A stretch of 45,381 nt of DNA, taken from contig JABSSL010000057.1 in assembly GCA_013214355.1 (NCBI GenBank), positions 1 to 45,381 on the forward strand. Direction: 5' to 3'. Both the position numbers and the translations under genes were made by a program. The notes beneath the pieces were generated by a model that was not told where the DNA came from, did not search any database, and saw only the letters and a list, made by a program, of their open reading frames with translations. Numbering within the stretch: the first letter of the stretch is position 1; each line of letters begins with the position of its first letter. The DNA is from Saprospiraceae bacterium (lineage in GTDB: Bacteria; Bacteroidota; Bacteroidia; Chitinophagales; Saprospiraceae). Of this stretch, positions 26,261 to 33,415 are shown one piece after another.

Positions 26261-26989
26261 ATGATTTTGAATTGTGTTACGATAGATGATGAACCGCTGG
26301 CCAGAGAAGGAATCAGCAATTATATTCGAGAAATTGATTTTCTGCGATTGGTGGGCTCCGGGAGCAATCCGGTGGAGCTCATTCAACTACTGGATGAACA
26401 ATCAGTAGATTTAGTATTTCTAGATATTCAGATGCCGATCATGAATGGGATCGATTACCTTAAAATGGCTCAGAACCCACCCATGATTATCATTACTACC
26501 GCCTACCCTAGCTACGCCTTGGAAGGATTTCAACTCGATGTACTTGACTATCTCCTCAAACCGATCACCTTCAACCGCTTTTTCAAAGCGGTTAACAAGG
26601 CCAAGAATTACGCGCAATTGCAGCTAGCTTCCACTACAGAAGGAGGGAACAGTTCAGAAATCGAAGACTACTTCTTTATCAAGTGCGAAAATAAGTATGA
26701 GAAGATCTTTTTTGCAGATATCCTTTACATCCAGGCCATGCAAAATTATGTCATTCTCCATACCTCAAAAGGTAAATACATCACCTTACTATACTTGAAA
26801 AATGTCGAACAATACCTTGAAGGACAAGCCTTCATGCGCGTTCATAAATCCTATATTGTAGCCATTCCTAAGATTGAAGCTATTGATAATAATGAGCTTG
26901 TAATCCAGCATCATCGGATCCCCATTAGCCGGAACTTTAAGGACCGCGTACTGAAACAGGTCGTCGATGATAAATTATGGAAGAAGTAG
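26261..26989 (+). CDS. LytTR-family response regulator
   Basis: The 242-residue protein has a receiver domain (residues 3-120) with the acidic pocket IDDEP, the phospho-acceptor in VFLDIQMP (Asp 55), the Thr of ITTAY and the Lys of LLKP. The LytTR DNA-binding domain is C-terminal: YFFIKCENKYEKIFFADILYIQAMQNYVIL and FMRVHKSYIVAIPKIEAID. It is the partner of the preceding LytS-type kinase. The stop lies one base from the end of the convergent Ada-like gene. Confidence 0.95.
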   Translation: MILNCVTIDDEPLAREGISNYIREIDFLRLVGSGSNPVELIQLLDEQSVDLVFLDIQMPIMNGIDYLKMAQNPPMIIITTAYPSYALEGFQLDVLDYLLKPITFNRFFKAVNKAKNYAQLQLASTTEGGNSSEIEDYFFIKCENKYEKIFFADILYIQAMQNYVILHTSKGKYITLLYLKNVEQYLEGQAFMRVHKSYIVAIPKIEAIDNNELVIQHHRIPISRNFKDRVLKQVVDDKLWKK

Positions 26990-26990
26990 C

Positions 26991-27845
26991 TCAGTTATCG
27001 GGTGAGCTGCTGAGGTGGGCAGCTTCCCAGCCAATGATGGCCGTTTTTCTACTTTCTCCCCACATGTAATTTCCGATAGTACCACTCCTCCGGATCACCC
27101 GATGACAAGGGATCAGGTAGGCGACTGGATTACTACCAATAGCCGTACCCACGGCGCGAGAAGCTTTGGGTTTACCAATGGCGCCAGCCACTCCCCCATA
27201 GCTAGATAAGGCCCCCTGCGGGATCTTCAGCAGTGTTTCCCACACCTTCAACTGGAAATCAGTTCCCTTCAAGTGGAGTTTAACTTGGTCTAGCTCTTTC
27301 CAATCTCTGGTAAAGATGTTAAGGGCATTTTGTTGTATCAGGTCAGTCATCTGGCGATATTGAGCGGCAGGGAAACGTTGCTTCAGGGCCTCCAGTGCTT
27401 TCTGCTCCTGTTCAAAGAAGGCCATATGGCAGATGCCCTTGCTAGTAGAAGCTACCAGAACAGCTCCAAATGGGCTCTCAGCAAAACTATAATTGATGTG
27501 TAGATTGCGTCCCCCTTGCCTGTACTCCCCGGGAGTCATACCCTCGATATTAACGAAGAGATCATGAAGCCGTCCCGTTCCAGATAATCCCGTTTCGTAA
27601 GCCGTATCAAAGAGAGAAGAACTGCCCTCTCCTAACATTTTCTTGGCGTGCTGCAGACTTACATACTGCAGAAACTGCTTTGGGCTAACACCTGCCCAAT
27701 CCGAGAACATGCGCTGAAAGTGGTAGGCACTCAAATGCACACTTTTAGCTACTTCTTCCAAATTGGGTTGATCCTTGAAGTTTTCTCGGATATAAGTAAT
27801 TGCAGAAGCAATGCGGTTGTAATTAAGTTGTTCTTGGTTACTCAT
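26991..27845 (-). CDS. AraC-type HTH plus methylated-DNA-cysteine methyltransferase (Ada-like, no phosphotriester domain)
   Basis: Residues 8-105 of this 284-residue protein are an AraC-type helix-turn-helix (LEEVAKSVHLSAYHFQRMFSDWAGVSPKQFL). A linker domain (about 115-195) and the O6-alkylguanine transferase domain follow, with the acceptor motif PCHRV (Cys 247) and SRAVGTAIGSNP before it. The N-terminal Cys4 zinc domain of full-length Ada, which takes methyl groups from phosphotriesters, is missing. The protein should repair O6-methylguanine directly; whether it still activates an alkylation response is unclear. A -7 promoter element lies just upstream. Confidence 0.95.
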   Translation of the reverse strand: MSNQEQLNYNRIASAITYIRENFKDQPNLEEVAKSVHLSAYHFQRMFSDWAGVSPKQFLQYVSLQHAKKMLGEGSSSLFDTAYETGLSGTGRLHDLFVNIEGMTPGEYRQGGRNLHINYSFAESPFGAVLVASTSKGICHMAFFEQEQKALEALKQRFPAAQYRQMTDLIQQNALNIFTRDWKELDQVKLHLKGTDFQLKVWETLLKIPQGALSSYGGVAGAIGKPKASRAVGTAIGSNPVAYLIPCHRVIRRSGTIGNYMWGESRKTAIIGWEAAHLSSSPDN

Positions 27846-27864
27846 TATTCATTGAATTATACCA

Positions 27865-27872
27865 CAAAGGTA
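27865..27872 (-). promoter_or_regulatory. -7 promoter element of the Ada-like gene
   Basis: On the minus strand this reads TACCTTTG, an exact TAnnTTTG match, 20 bases before the ATG at 27845. A T-rich -33 candidate (TTTT) lies 19 bases further upstream. Confidence 0.48.
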
Positions 27873-27924
27873 TCCTTCCAAAGATGCATTAAAAACCCGA
27901 AACTTGCGCCATCCTTATCCACCA

Positions 27925-28296
27925 CTAGGGTTGCTTATCGCCCTTAAAATACAAATGAACAGGACGAAGTCGTACAGACATCATCCCTTCCTTTACTGAA
28001 GGGTCATTCATGGCAATTGACTTTGCTTCTTCGTAATCCTTGGTGTATAAAATGACAAAGCCCTCATGCCCTTCTAAACCTTGATCCTTGATCCCTGCCA
28101 ACTGTAGTTTCCCCTCTTCAGTCAGCTTTTGCAGATAGGCGATATGGGATTGTTGAATAGAGTGTTCTTTGTCCGACCATTGCAGCTTAGATTGATAGGG
28201 ATCGTACAATTTAAGCTCGTAAATAAAGGTTTGCTGCGCTTGTGCTGACATAATTTGAGTAGCTAAAAGAAGCGTAAAGAATAAGTGGTATTTCAT
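27925..28296 (-). CDS. Secreted YCII-domain protein
   Basis: The ATG at 28294-28296 gives 123 residues with a signal peptide (MKYHLFFTLLLATQIMSAQA). The mature part has the YCII fold pattern: HIAYLQKLTEEGKLQLAGIKDQ, GFVILYTKDYEEAKSIAMNDP and MMSVRLRPVHLYF. The His in the first helix and the DP of the NDP motif are the family's typical conserved positions. YCII proteins are usually cytoplasmic; here export is predicted. The enzymatic role is unknown. Confidence 0.85.
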   Translation of the reverse strand: MKYHLFFTLLLATQIMSAQAQQTFIYELKLYDPYQSKLQWSDKEHSIQQSHIAYLQKLTEEGKLQLAGIKDQGLEGHEGFVILYTKDYEEAKSIAMNDPSVKEGMMSVRLRPVHLYFKGDKQP

Positions 28297-28333
28297 CAAA
28301 ACGATAATTTCAGTCAAAACATCAATCTCCCAC

Positions 28334-28362
28334 CCCAGACTCCAGCAGAACCTGGAGTTGGG
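28334..28362 (-). other. Short hairpin between the DUF4286 and YCII genes
   Basis: ACTCCAG (28339-28345) and CTGGAGT (28352-28358) pair perfectly around 6 bases, and CCCA/TGGG extends the stem past a bulge. No T-run follows directly, so a terminator role is doubtful. Confidence 0.3.
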
Positions 28363-28415
28363 AAACCTATGATGCTATTCTGACCTTGTTTTACAAAAGG
28401 AGAAAGGATTCTTTC

Positions 28416-28706
28416 TTAGATCCAATCCAGGAGCTGCCGAGTAGCAGAGGAACGTCCAGGAAAGGCCTCCTGAACATCAGCCTTCAGTTTAGGTGCAAAG
28501 TCTTTCTGGTATTGCTCGAAGGCAGCTTGATCCGGAAATTGATAATGGAAATAGTACACCTGATTTTCCTCCTGTGGCTTTAAGATATGATAGGAGGTCA
28601 ACAATCCAGTTGCGATGACATCCGGAACGTGTACCGACTTCATCCAATGAATCCATTGAGCTTCTACTTCGATATCAACCTGAATCCGAACTTGATAGGT
28701 GATCAT
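28416..28706 (-). CDS. DUF4286-family small protein
   Basis: The ATG at 28704-28706 overlaps the stop of the upstream membrane-protein gene by ATGA, which fixes the start and suggests coupling. The 96-residue protein has the DUF4286 pattern: MITYQVRIQVDIEVEAQWIHWMK, HVPDVIATGLLTSYHIL, YYFHYQFPDQAAFEQYQKDFAPKL. These small cytoplasmic proteins have a ferredoxin-like dimeric alpha-beta-barrel look and no assigned function. The longer frame to 28763 is rejected. Confidence 0.88.
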   Translation of the reverse strand: MITYQVRIQVDIEVEAQWIHWMKSVHVPDVIATGLLTSYHILKPQEENQVYYFHYQFPDQAAFEQYQKDFAPKLKADVQEAFPGRSSATRQLLDWI

Positions 28707-29380
28707 GTTAGTGCAACTTTTGGTGACTCGATAAGCTTTTTGATGGAAACAAAATGTAGCCACAATAAGATCGGACCTACCCCGAAAACCACGTAATTCA
28801 TATTGTGGAAGGGCCCCAGATCATCCCATACCAGGAAACAAATACTATTGACAATCACTATTATATCCAGTAGGCCAACGATATTTGCCAACCACAACAA
28901 CTTTCTACTGGCTGGCAACTGCTTGAGAAAGGCAACAGCTGCTACCAAAGCAAAAAAGCCAGAAGCGATATGAAAAAATCCATCCATAATACTGAACCAG
29001 CCCGGAATAACTTGCAGCACTCCTTCCATTAAAAATCCACCTCCAATAAATACGCGTAGACCTTGTGCCAACTGTAGATGTTTTTGTGACAACTGATCGC
29101 GTACCCCACTCGACAAAATATATAGGAGTGCTGCCCCTAGCGCTGCCCCAACTAGAATAAGGAGATAGAAGGCACTGCCAGAAAGATCCGCTGCAAAGAT
29201 CCGCTGACCACCAAACACCCAATGTAGCAAAAAAACAAACCCGCCCAATCCGATACCCAAGATCCATTGCTGCTGTCTAGTGGCCTTTCCAATTCTAAAT
29301 AACCAAACGGTAGCTAAAACAACCATTAGGTCCACAAATAGTACCCAAGCCGTAGTGGCTTCATAAAAAATAGCATCCAT
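28703..29380 (-). CDS. Seven-helix membrane protein of unknown function
   Basis: The ATG at 29378-29380 gives 225 residues; a GTG at 29425, overlapping the remnant's stop, is an alternative that adds 15 residues. About seven hydrophobic helices are seen, for example AWVLFVDLMVVLATVWLF, WILGIGLGGFVFLLHWVFG, FYLLILVGAALGAALLYIL, FHIASGFFALVAAVAFL and VVFGVGPILLWLHFV. I do not recognise a named family. It lies between the NTF2-like remnant and the DUF4286 gene, all reading the same way under the TetR operators, so it is probably part of that regulon. Confidence 0.83.
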   Translation of the reverse strand: MDAIFYEATTAWVLFVDLMVVLATVWLFRIGKATRQQQWILGIGLGGFVFLLHWVFGGQRIFAADLSGSAFYLLILVGAALGAALLYILSSGVRDQLSQKHLQLAQGLRVFIGGGFLMEGVLQVIPGWFSIMDGFFHIASGFFALVAAVAFLKQLPASRKLLWLANIVGLLDIIVIVNSICFLVWDDLGPFHNMNYVVFGVGPILLWLHFVSIKKLIESPKVALT

Positions 29381-29421
29381 GATAAATAATTGATTTATAG
29401 AAGTTAAAGAAGTAGTGTAGA

Positions 29422-29647
29422 TCACTTTGACCTGACCAATCTTTGATAGGCTTCCAGAAGCCTAGGATCGTCAATGGACCCGTGATGATGTACCTGCCGC
29501 CAGCGACCATCGATTCGTTCAAAGATTCGGCTGGTATGAATACTTGTGATTGAAAGCATCATAGAATTGAATGAGCGCTGCTGAAGGCGAGTCCTCCCCT
29601 TTCCAGGGCTCCTGGCCGGTAATGGGCTCCGTAATAATTGAATCCAT
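29422..29647 (-). pseudogene. Remnant of a SnoaL/NTF2-like protein with internal deletion and frameshift
   Basis: From the ATG at 29645-29647 the frame reads MDSIITEPITGQEPWKGEDS then PSAALIQFYDAFNHK and stops soon after (frame end 29519). In a different frame the sequence continues SITSIHTSRIFERIDGRWRQ, VHHHGSIDDPRLLEAYQRLV and ends at 29422. The two pieces match the two ends of NTF2-like proteins of the SnoaL type, as I recall them (about 130 residues). The 50-65 middle codons and the frame are missing, which fits a single deletion near 29545-29555. The promoter region with two operators is intact. A longer start at 29737 or 29719 would run through operator 1 and is less likely. Confidence 0.78.
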
Positions 29648-29663
29648 AGTGATAGATTGAGAA

Positions 29664-29683
29664 AACATACTACATAGTATGTT
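29664..29683. promoter_or_regulatory. TetR operator, copy 1
   Basis: AACATACTACATAGTATGTT: nine-base arms around a two-base centre. It lies 17 bases upstream of the ATG of the NTF2-like remnant. Confidence 0.8.
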
Positions 29684-29737
29684 ACATGTTAAAACAATAG
29701 CAATTTGGATTTTTAGCATAATTCCAAGTTGGGTCAA

Positions 29738-29757
29738 AATATACTAACTAGTATGTT
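29738..29757. promoter_or_regulatory. TetR operator, copy 2
   Basis: AATATACTAACTAGTATGTT: the same right arm as copy 1 and one change in the left arm. It lies 14 bases after the TetR stop codon, in the promoter region of the NTF2-like remnant. Confidence 0.8.
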
Positions 29758-29771
29758 TTAGTTGAAAAATT

Positions 29772-30359
29772 TTAACTTAAGCTTTCCAGGTAGGACCTTA
29801 ACTGTTTCAAATATGACTCGTACAAACTACGCCCATAGATTTTCCCCGTACTCTTGAGCCCTTCGTAACTCAAAACAACATAGGCGGCCACATCGTGAGC
29901 ATTCACCTCTGCACGAATAAAGCCCGCAGCCTTTCCTAATTCAATCTTTGTTTCGATAGTCTTGATCCAATGATCTAGCACCCCCCTTAAGGTTTGATGA
30001 AAACGGAGATTCAAGGGGCCCATTTCCTGTACCAAATTATTGGTGGGACATCCAAATTCTACATTGACATCCAGGTCTTTATGTAATTTCTGAGCAATAG
30101 ACTCATAAATGGCTTCAATTGGATTTTCCCATTTTTGCAAAGGATGGAGAAGCGTCTGAGCAATCCGAGGTGCAATCATTTCCTTGATCATCGCAATCCC
30201 CATCTCTTCCTTATTTTTGAAATGGTAGTAAAAAGCCCCTTTGGTAACAGCGGTAGTATCAATAATCTTGTCTATACTGGTAGCTTGATATCCATTTTGG
30301 TAGATAAGTTCAAAAGCTTGATCCAAAATGGCCTTCCTTGTTCTTTCTGCCTTTGTCAT
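29772..30359 (-). CDS. TetR-family transcriptional repressor
   Basis: The 195-residue protein has an N-terminal HTH: RKAILDQAFELIYQNGYQAT, IDKIIDTTAVTKGAFYYHFKNKEEM. The C-terminal ligand domain contains FGCPTNNLVQEM, as in TetR proteins of the YxaF/LmrA-like type. The operators at 30366-30385 (own promoter), 29738-29757 and 29664-29683 indicate autoregulation and control of the genes downstream on the same strand. The inducer is unknown. It is divergent from the BlaI/BlaR1-type operon. Confidence 0.95.
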   Translation of the reverse strand: MTKAERTRKAILDQAFELIYQNGYQATSIDKIIDTTAVTKGAFYYHFKNKEEMGIAMIKEMIAPRIAQTLLHPLQKWENPIEAIYESIAQKLHKDLDVNVEFGCPTNNLVQEMGPLNLRFHQTLRGVLDHWIKTIETKIELGKAAGFIRAEVNAHDVAAYVVLSYEGLKSTGKIYGRSLYESYLKQLRSYLESLS

Positions 30360-30365
30360 ACCCTA

Positions 30366-30385
30366 AAAATACTATATAGTATGTT
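30366..30385. promoter_or_regulatory. TetR operator, copy 3 (autoregulation)
   Basis: AAAATACTATATAGTATGTT, with a perfectly palindromic core ATACTATATAGTAT. It begins 7 bases upstream of the TetR ATG. One left-arm base differs from copy 1. Confidence 0.8.
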
Positions 30386-30470
30386 TTGATGCAAATGTAT
30401 AATTGAAGCTTCTTCATCAAATGTCCGCCCTGCTACCATTTAGAGCGCATACATATTAATGAAAAATAAA

Positions 30471-30486
30471 TGTTAAAAAATTAACA
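30471..30486. promoter_or_regulatory. BlaI-type operator, copy 1
   Basis: TGTTAAAAAATTAACA, with arms TGTTAA and TTAACA. An identical copy lies 57 bases downstream; the promoter is between them. Confidence 0.8.
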
Positions 30487-30493
30487 CTAAACC

Positions 30494-30524
30494 TTGACAG
30501 TCTACCCAAAAGCTCGCACCTTTG
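30494..30524 (+). promoter_or_regulatory. Promoter of the BlaI/BlaR1-type operon
   Basis: TTGAC at 30494-30498 and CACCTTTG at 30517-30524 (one mismatch to TAnnTTTG), with a 20-base gap after TTG. The two operators flank it closely, so repressor binding would block it. Confidence 0.6.
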
Positions 30525-30527
30525 AAG

Positions 30528-30543
30528 TGTTAAAAAATTAACA
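30528..30543. promoter_or_regulatory. BlaI-type operator, copy 2
   Basis: TGTTAAAAAATTAACA, identical over 16 bases to copy 1. It ends 7 bases before the ATG at 30551. Confidence 0.8.
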
Positions 30544-30550
30544 TTAAGCT

Positions 30551-30943
30551 ATGGATCCTTCAAAACTGCAACAACTAAGCCGTCGGGAAAGACAGATCAT
30601 GGATCTCTTTTTTCAAAAAGGGAAACTGACAGCTCAAGAGGTTACTGACCTACTCCAAGATGCACCAAGCTACACCACCGTGCGCACGCTACTGCGCATC
30701 CTAGAAGAGAAAGGGCATCTTCAACATTCAAAATCTGGACGGCAATATGTCTATGAAGCGGCTAGCCCTACGGAAAATGTTCGTCAACACAGCTTAAAGC
30801 ATGTACTCAAGACCTTCTTTGGTGGATCTATCACGGAAGCTGTTGCCACCTTCCTTGATCAGCCTGACACAGATCTTTCCGCTAGTGAATTAGAAGAGTT
30901 AGAGAACTTAATCCAGAAAGCTAAGGACAAAGGCAAGCCTTAA
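30551..30943 (+). CDS. BlaI/MecI/CopY-family repressor
   Basis: The 130-residue protein has the winged-helix pattern of the family: LSRRERQIMDLFFQKGKLTA, DAPSYTTVRTLLRILEEKGHLQH, GRQYVYEA. The C-terminal dimerisation part contains LKHVLKTFFGGSITEAVATFL, where the sensor protease usually cleaves. The sensor gene follows after 45 bases. The two identical operators before it are its likely binding sites. In this phylum such pairs control many functions besides beta-lactamase; no beta-lactamase gene is near. Confidence 0.95.
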   Translation: MDPSKLQQLSRRERQIMDLFFQKGKLTAQEVTDLLQDAPSYTTVRTLLRILEEKGHLQHSKSGRQYVYEAASPTENVRQHSLKHVLKTFFGGSITEAVATFLDQPDTDLSASELEELENLIQKAKDKGKP

Positions 30944-30988
30944 CCTACCATCTCATTTCCAGTAAACCACTTTAAGAAATATACAGCT

Positions 30989-33367
30989 ATGAATTTTTTA
31001 ATCACGCTATTACTCAAGGCGACTCTTTTTCTCGTCTTAACAAGTCTTCTATACTTTGCAGCCCGAAAAGCCTCTGCTAGTCTTAGGCATTGGATGATTA
31101 GCTTAAGTCTGATCGGATTGCTAGCGCTACCTTTTAGTACTACCATGCTCCCCGAATGGAAGGTAGAAACAGAAGTCGCACATTTGCTGCCAACGCTATC
31201 CGAAGCTAGTGCAAGTTCACCTGTAATCGCTCCCGTGAATTCTCCAATAGAACCGTCAGCCAACATTGCGGCTGAAACGCTACAGTCCATACCTCCAGCA
31301 CCAGATGTTGAGCTACAAATGATATCCATCGCTTCGCCAGTCAGTAGTCCCAAGTTGAGTCTATTTGCCATCATATGCTCTATTTGGGCAATGGGCAGTT
31401 GCTTCTTTTTGTTTCGCTTGTTTCGGGGAATGAGATCTACCTACCGGCTTACCCAAGCAGCAACTCCAGTTCCCGAAAGCTGGCCTCAAATCCAATACCC
31501 AGGGGTCAGAATAGCCTATCACCCCACCATCAAGAGTCCAATGACTTGGGGGATCTCTCGCCCCCATATCTTACTCCCAGAACTCGCCAGAACTTGGTCA
31601 CAAGAAACCTTAGAAGTCGTACTCTTGCACGAGATGACGCATATCAAGCGACAGGATTACCTGATCCATATCCTGAGTTGGATCAGCCTTAGTATATACT
31701 GGTTTCACCCACTGGTTTGGTGGTTCAAGAGATGGCAATCGGTGGAGCGAGAAAAAGCTTGCGACGAACAAGTTCTAAAAGCTGGCTTAGCCAAAACTAC
31801 TTATGCTGAACAGTTAGTGCAGGTAGCAAAATATTTATCGCCTAAAGCCCCTGGCACAACCTACGCCATACCTATGGCTTCAAAAAGTCAGATCAAAGGA
31901 CGTATCGTATCTATTCTAGGATTCGACGTGGACGGCTTCTTCTTCTCCAAATGGAAGCAGTTTCGTTGGGCTGCCACCTACATTTTGGCCCTTCTAGTCC
32001 TTGCCTCCTTTACGCCAGTAGAGCCTATTCAAATCATGGAAATGGTAGATGAGCATCACCCGCTCACTCAGCTGCTAAAACAAGAACAAGATATGGTTGA
32101 GACCAAGATAGCAGAGGAACATGCGTCGCCAATCAATACCACCGCATCACAGCCCCTTAGTCCAACGGCTGTTCAATCTTTCAAAGTAGATCAACTACCC
32201 GAAATCACGGCCCTACCAGCAAAAGAAGTTCAACTCAACCCCTTCCGCCCTTCTTTTACTGCCTTGCCCATCCAAGCTTTGGAGCTGACGGCAAAAGTAG
32301 ACCGCAAAGCTGAAGCAAGCGGGGTCTATGGTAGCTGGACAACTGGAAAAAGCACCTTCGAAGTCTGGGCAATCGGCGAGTATAAGAGCCTACCTGATTT
32401 TCCCTACTTGGAAGTTTCTACTCCAGAAAGTATGATCATCATTCGCGAAAGGAGAAAGAACAAGGTGTATCTCATGCAGATTACCAAAGCCCCATATGAT
32501 GGAGGAATAGTAGTGGACTGGCGAGATGGCAAAATCAATGCCTGGAATGGTGGCTACCATACAGGAGATCCTATCTATTTATTCTTCATAGATGAGGAGT
32601 GGAAGTTCTTCGGTAAAAGTAAGCGAAGATGGTTGGGCGAACATTTGTCTGAAATAAACAACAGACTCATGGCTGCACCTTATGAAAAAGGTTGGGCCCC
32701 AATTGATGCCTCTGATCAGATGATCCAAGCGCAACAAGAGCTGAAAAAGATGCATTACGTTCCTTACGATGAGTTGCCACCTAATTACTTTGAATCCCTC
32801 CCCTATTGGAAAAATATGCGAGATCTGGCAAACCCTCCTTTCGATTATAGTGCCCTGCCCGTAGATAAACCTAGTCCTTCGGCAAAGACGGTAGAAAGAA
32901 GGGAACGGAAAGTGGGCGGTATGCGAACGACGAATAGCAGCACTGGAGGTAATGCCATGAACGACGGGCAAAAGTTTGGGCGCATCATTAGCCATATTCC
33001 TAGCGGTGCAAAGGCCCAAAGCTTCAACTTTCACCTCAAGTACAATCAGTTCGAAACCTTACACTTCGAACTCCAATTGTATCAGGTCAAAGATAATGCT
33101 GTAGTCGCAAAGCTACATGAACAGCCTGTTTCTATTGCCGCCTCTGGCAAAGATTGGATATCACTGGCACTTGATGAACATGACATTATACTCACCGAAG
33201 AAGTGCTGGTTATTCTAGAGCTTCGGCAACGAGATGGAAGAAAAGGAGAAGGTCACATTCTGTTCTCTCAAGCTAATGGCCCCTATCAAAATTTTCACGA
33301 AAAGACAGGGCTGGAATGGGGATTTTGGGAAAGTAATTTCGCCTTTTATCTAGATATTCGGCCCTAA
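30989..33367 (+). CDS. BlaR1-type M56 metallopeptidase sensor with long C-terminal extension
   Basis: The 792-residue protein has an M56 membrane-protease part in residues 1-345. It has N-terminal helices, the zinc motif LLHEMTHIKRQDY (His 214), the following membrane stretch SWISLSIYWFHPLVWWF and the third zinc-ligand region EREKACDEQVL; a last helix is near residue 330. The outer region has no penicillin-binding domain. It has a Pro/Thr-rich linker, then a mixed segment (about 430-600), then about 130 residues resembling the beta-sandwich end of Bacteroidota carboxypeptidase-regulatory proteins (GRIISHIPSGAKAQSFNFHL, WISLALDEHDIILTEEVLVI). The signal sensed is thus probably not a beta-lactam. 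A hairpin follows. Confidence 0.92.
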   Translation: MNFLITLLLKATLFLVLTSLLYFAARKASASLRHWMISLSLIGLLALPFSTTMLPEWKVETEVAHLLPTLSEASASSPVIAPVNSPIEPSANIAAETLQSIPPAPDVELQMISIASPVSSPKLSLFAIICSIWAMGSCFFLFRLFRGMRSTYRLTQAATPVPESWPQIQYPGVRIAYHPTIKSPMTWGISRPHILLPELARTWSQETLEVVLLHEMTHIKRQDYLIHILSWISLSIYWFHPLVWWFKRWQSVEREKACDEQVLKAGLAKTTYAEQLVQVAKYLSPKAPGTTYAIPMASKSQIKGRIVSILGFDVDGFFFSKWKQFRWAATYILALLVLASFTPVEPIQIMEMVDEHHPLTQLLKQEQDMVETKIAEEHASPINTTASQPLSPTAVQSFKVDQLPEITALPAKEVQLNPFRPSFTALPIQALELTAKVDRKAEASGVYGSWTTGKSTFEVWAIGEYKSLPDFPYLEVSTPESMIIIRERRKNKVYLMQITKAPYDGGIVVDWRDGKINAWNGGYHTGDPIYLFFIDEEWKFFGKSKRRWLGEHLSEINNRLMAAPYEKGWAPIDASDQMIQAQQELKKMHYVPYDELPPNYFESLPYWKNMRDLANPPFDYSALPVDKPSPSAKTVERRERKVGGMRTTNSSTGGNAMNDGQKFGRIISHIPSGAKAQSFNFHLKYNQFETLHFELQLYQVKDNAVVAKLHEQPVSIAASGKDWISLALDEHDIILTEEVLVILELRQRDGRKGEGHILFSQANGPYQNFHEKTGLEWGFWESNFAFYLDIRP

Positions 33368-33373
33368 GCTAAG

Positions 33374-33413
33374 GCTTTGCTTACCGGGTAAGCATCTACC
33401 CGGTAAGCAAGGC
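33374..33413. terminator. Hairpin between convergent genes
   Basis: Two 17-base arms (33374-33390, 33397-33413) pair with one G-U around a 6-base loop. The stem lies right after the BlaR1-type stop and ends just before the permease stop. No T-run flanks it, so it may be a bidirectional or stability hairpin. Confidence 0.6.
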
Positions 33414-33415
33414 AA

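Noticed and set aside
26991-27845. Full-length Ada with phosphotriester repair
   Set aside because: The N-terminal Cys4 domain is absent; only the AraC HTH and O6-transferase parts are present.
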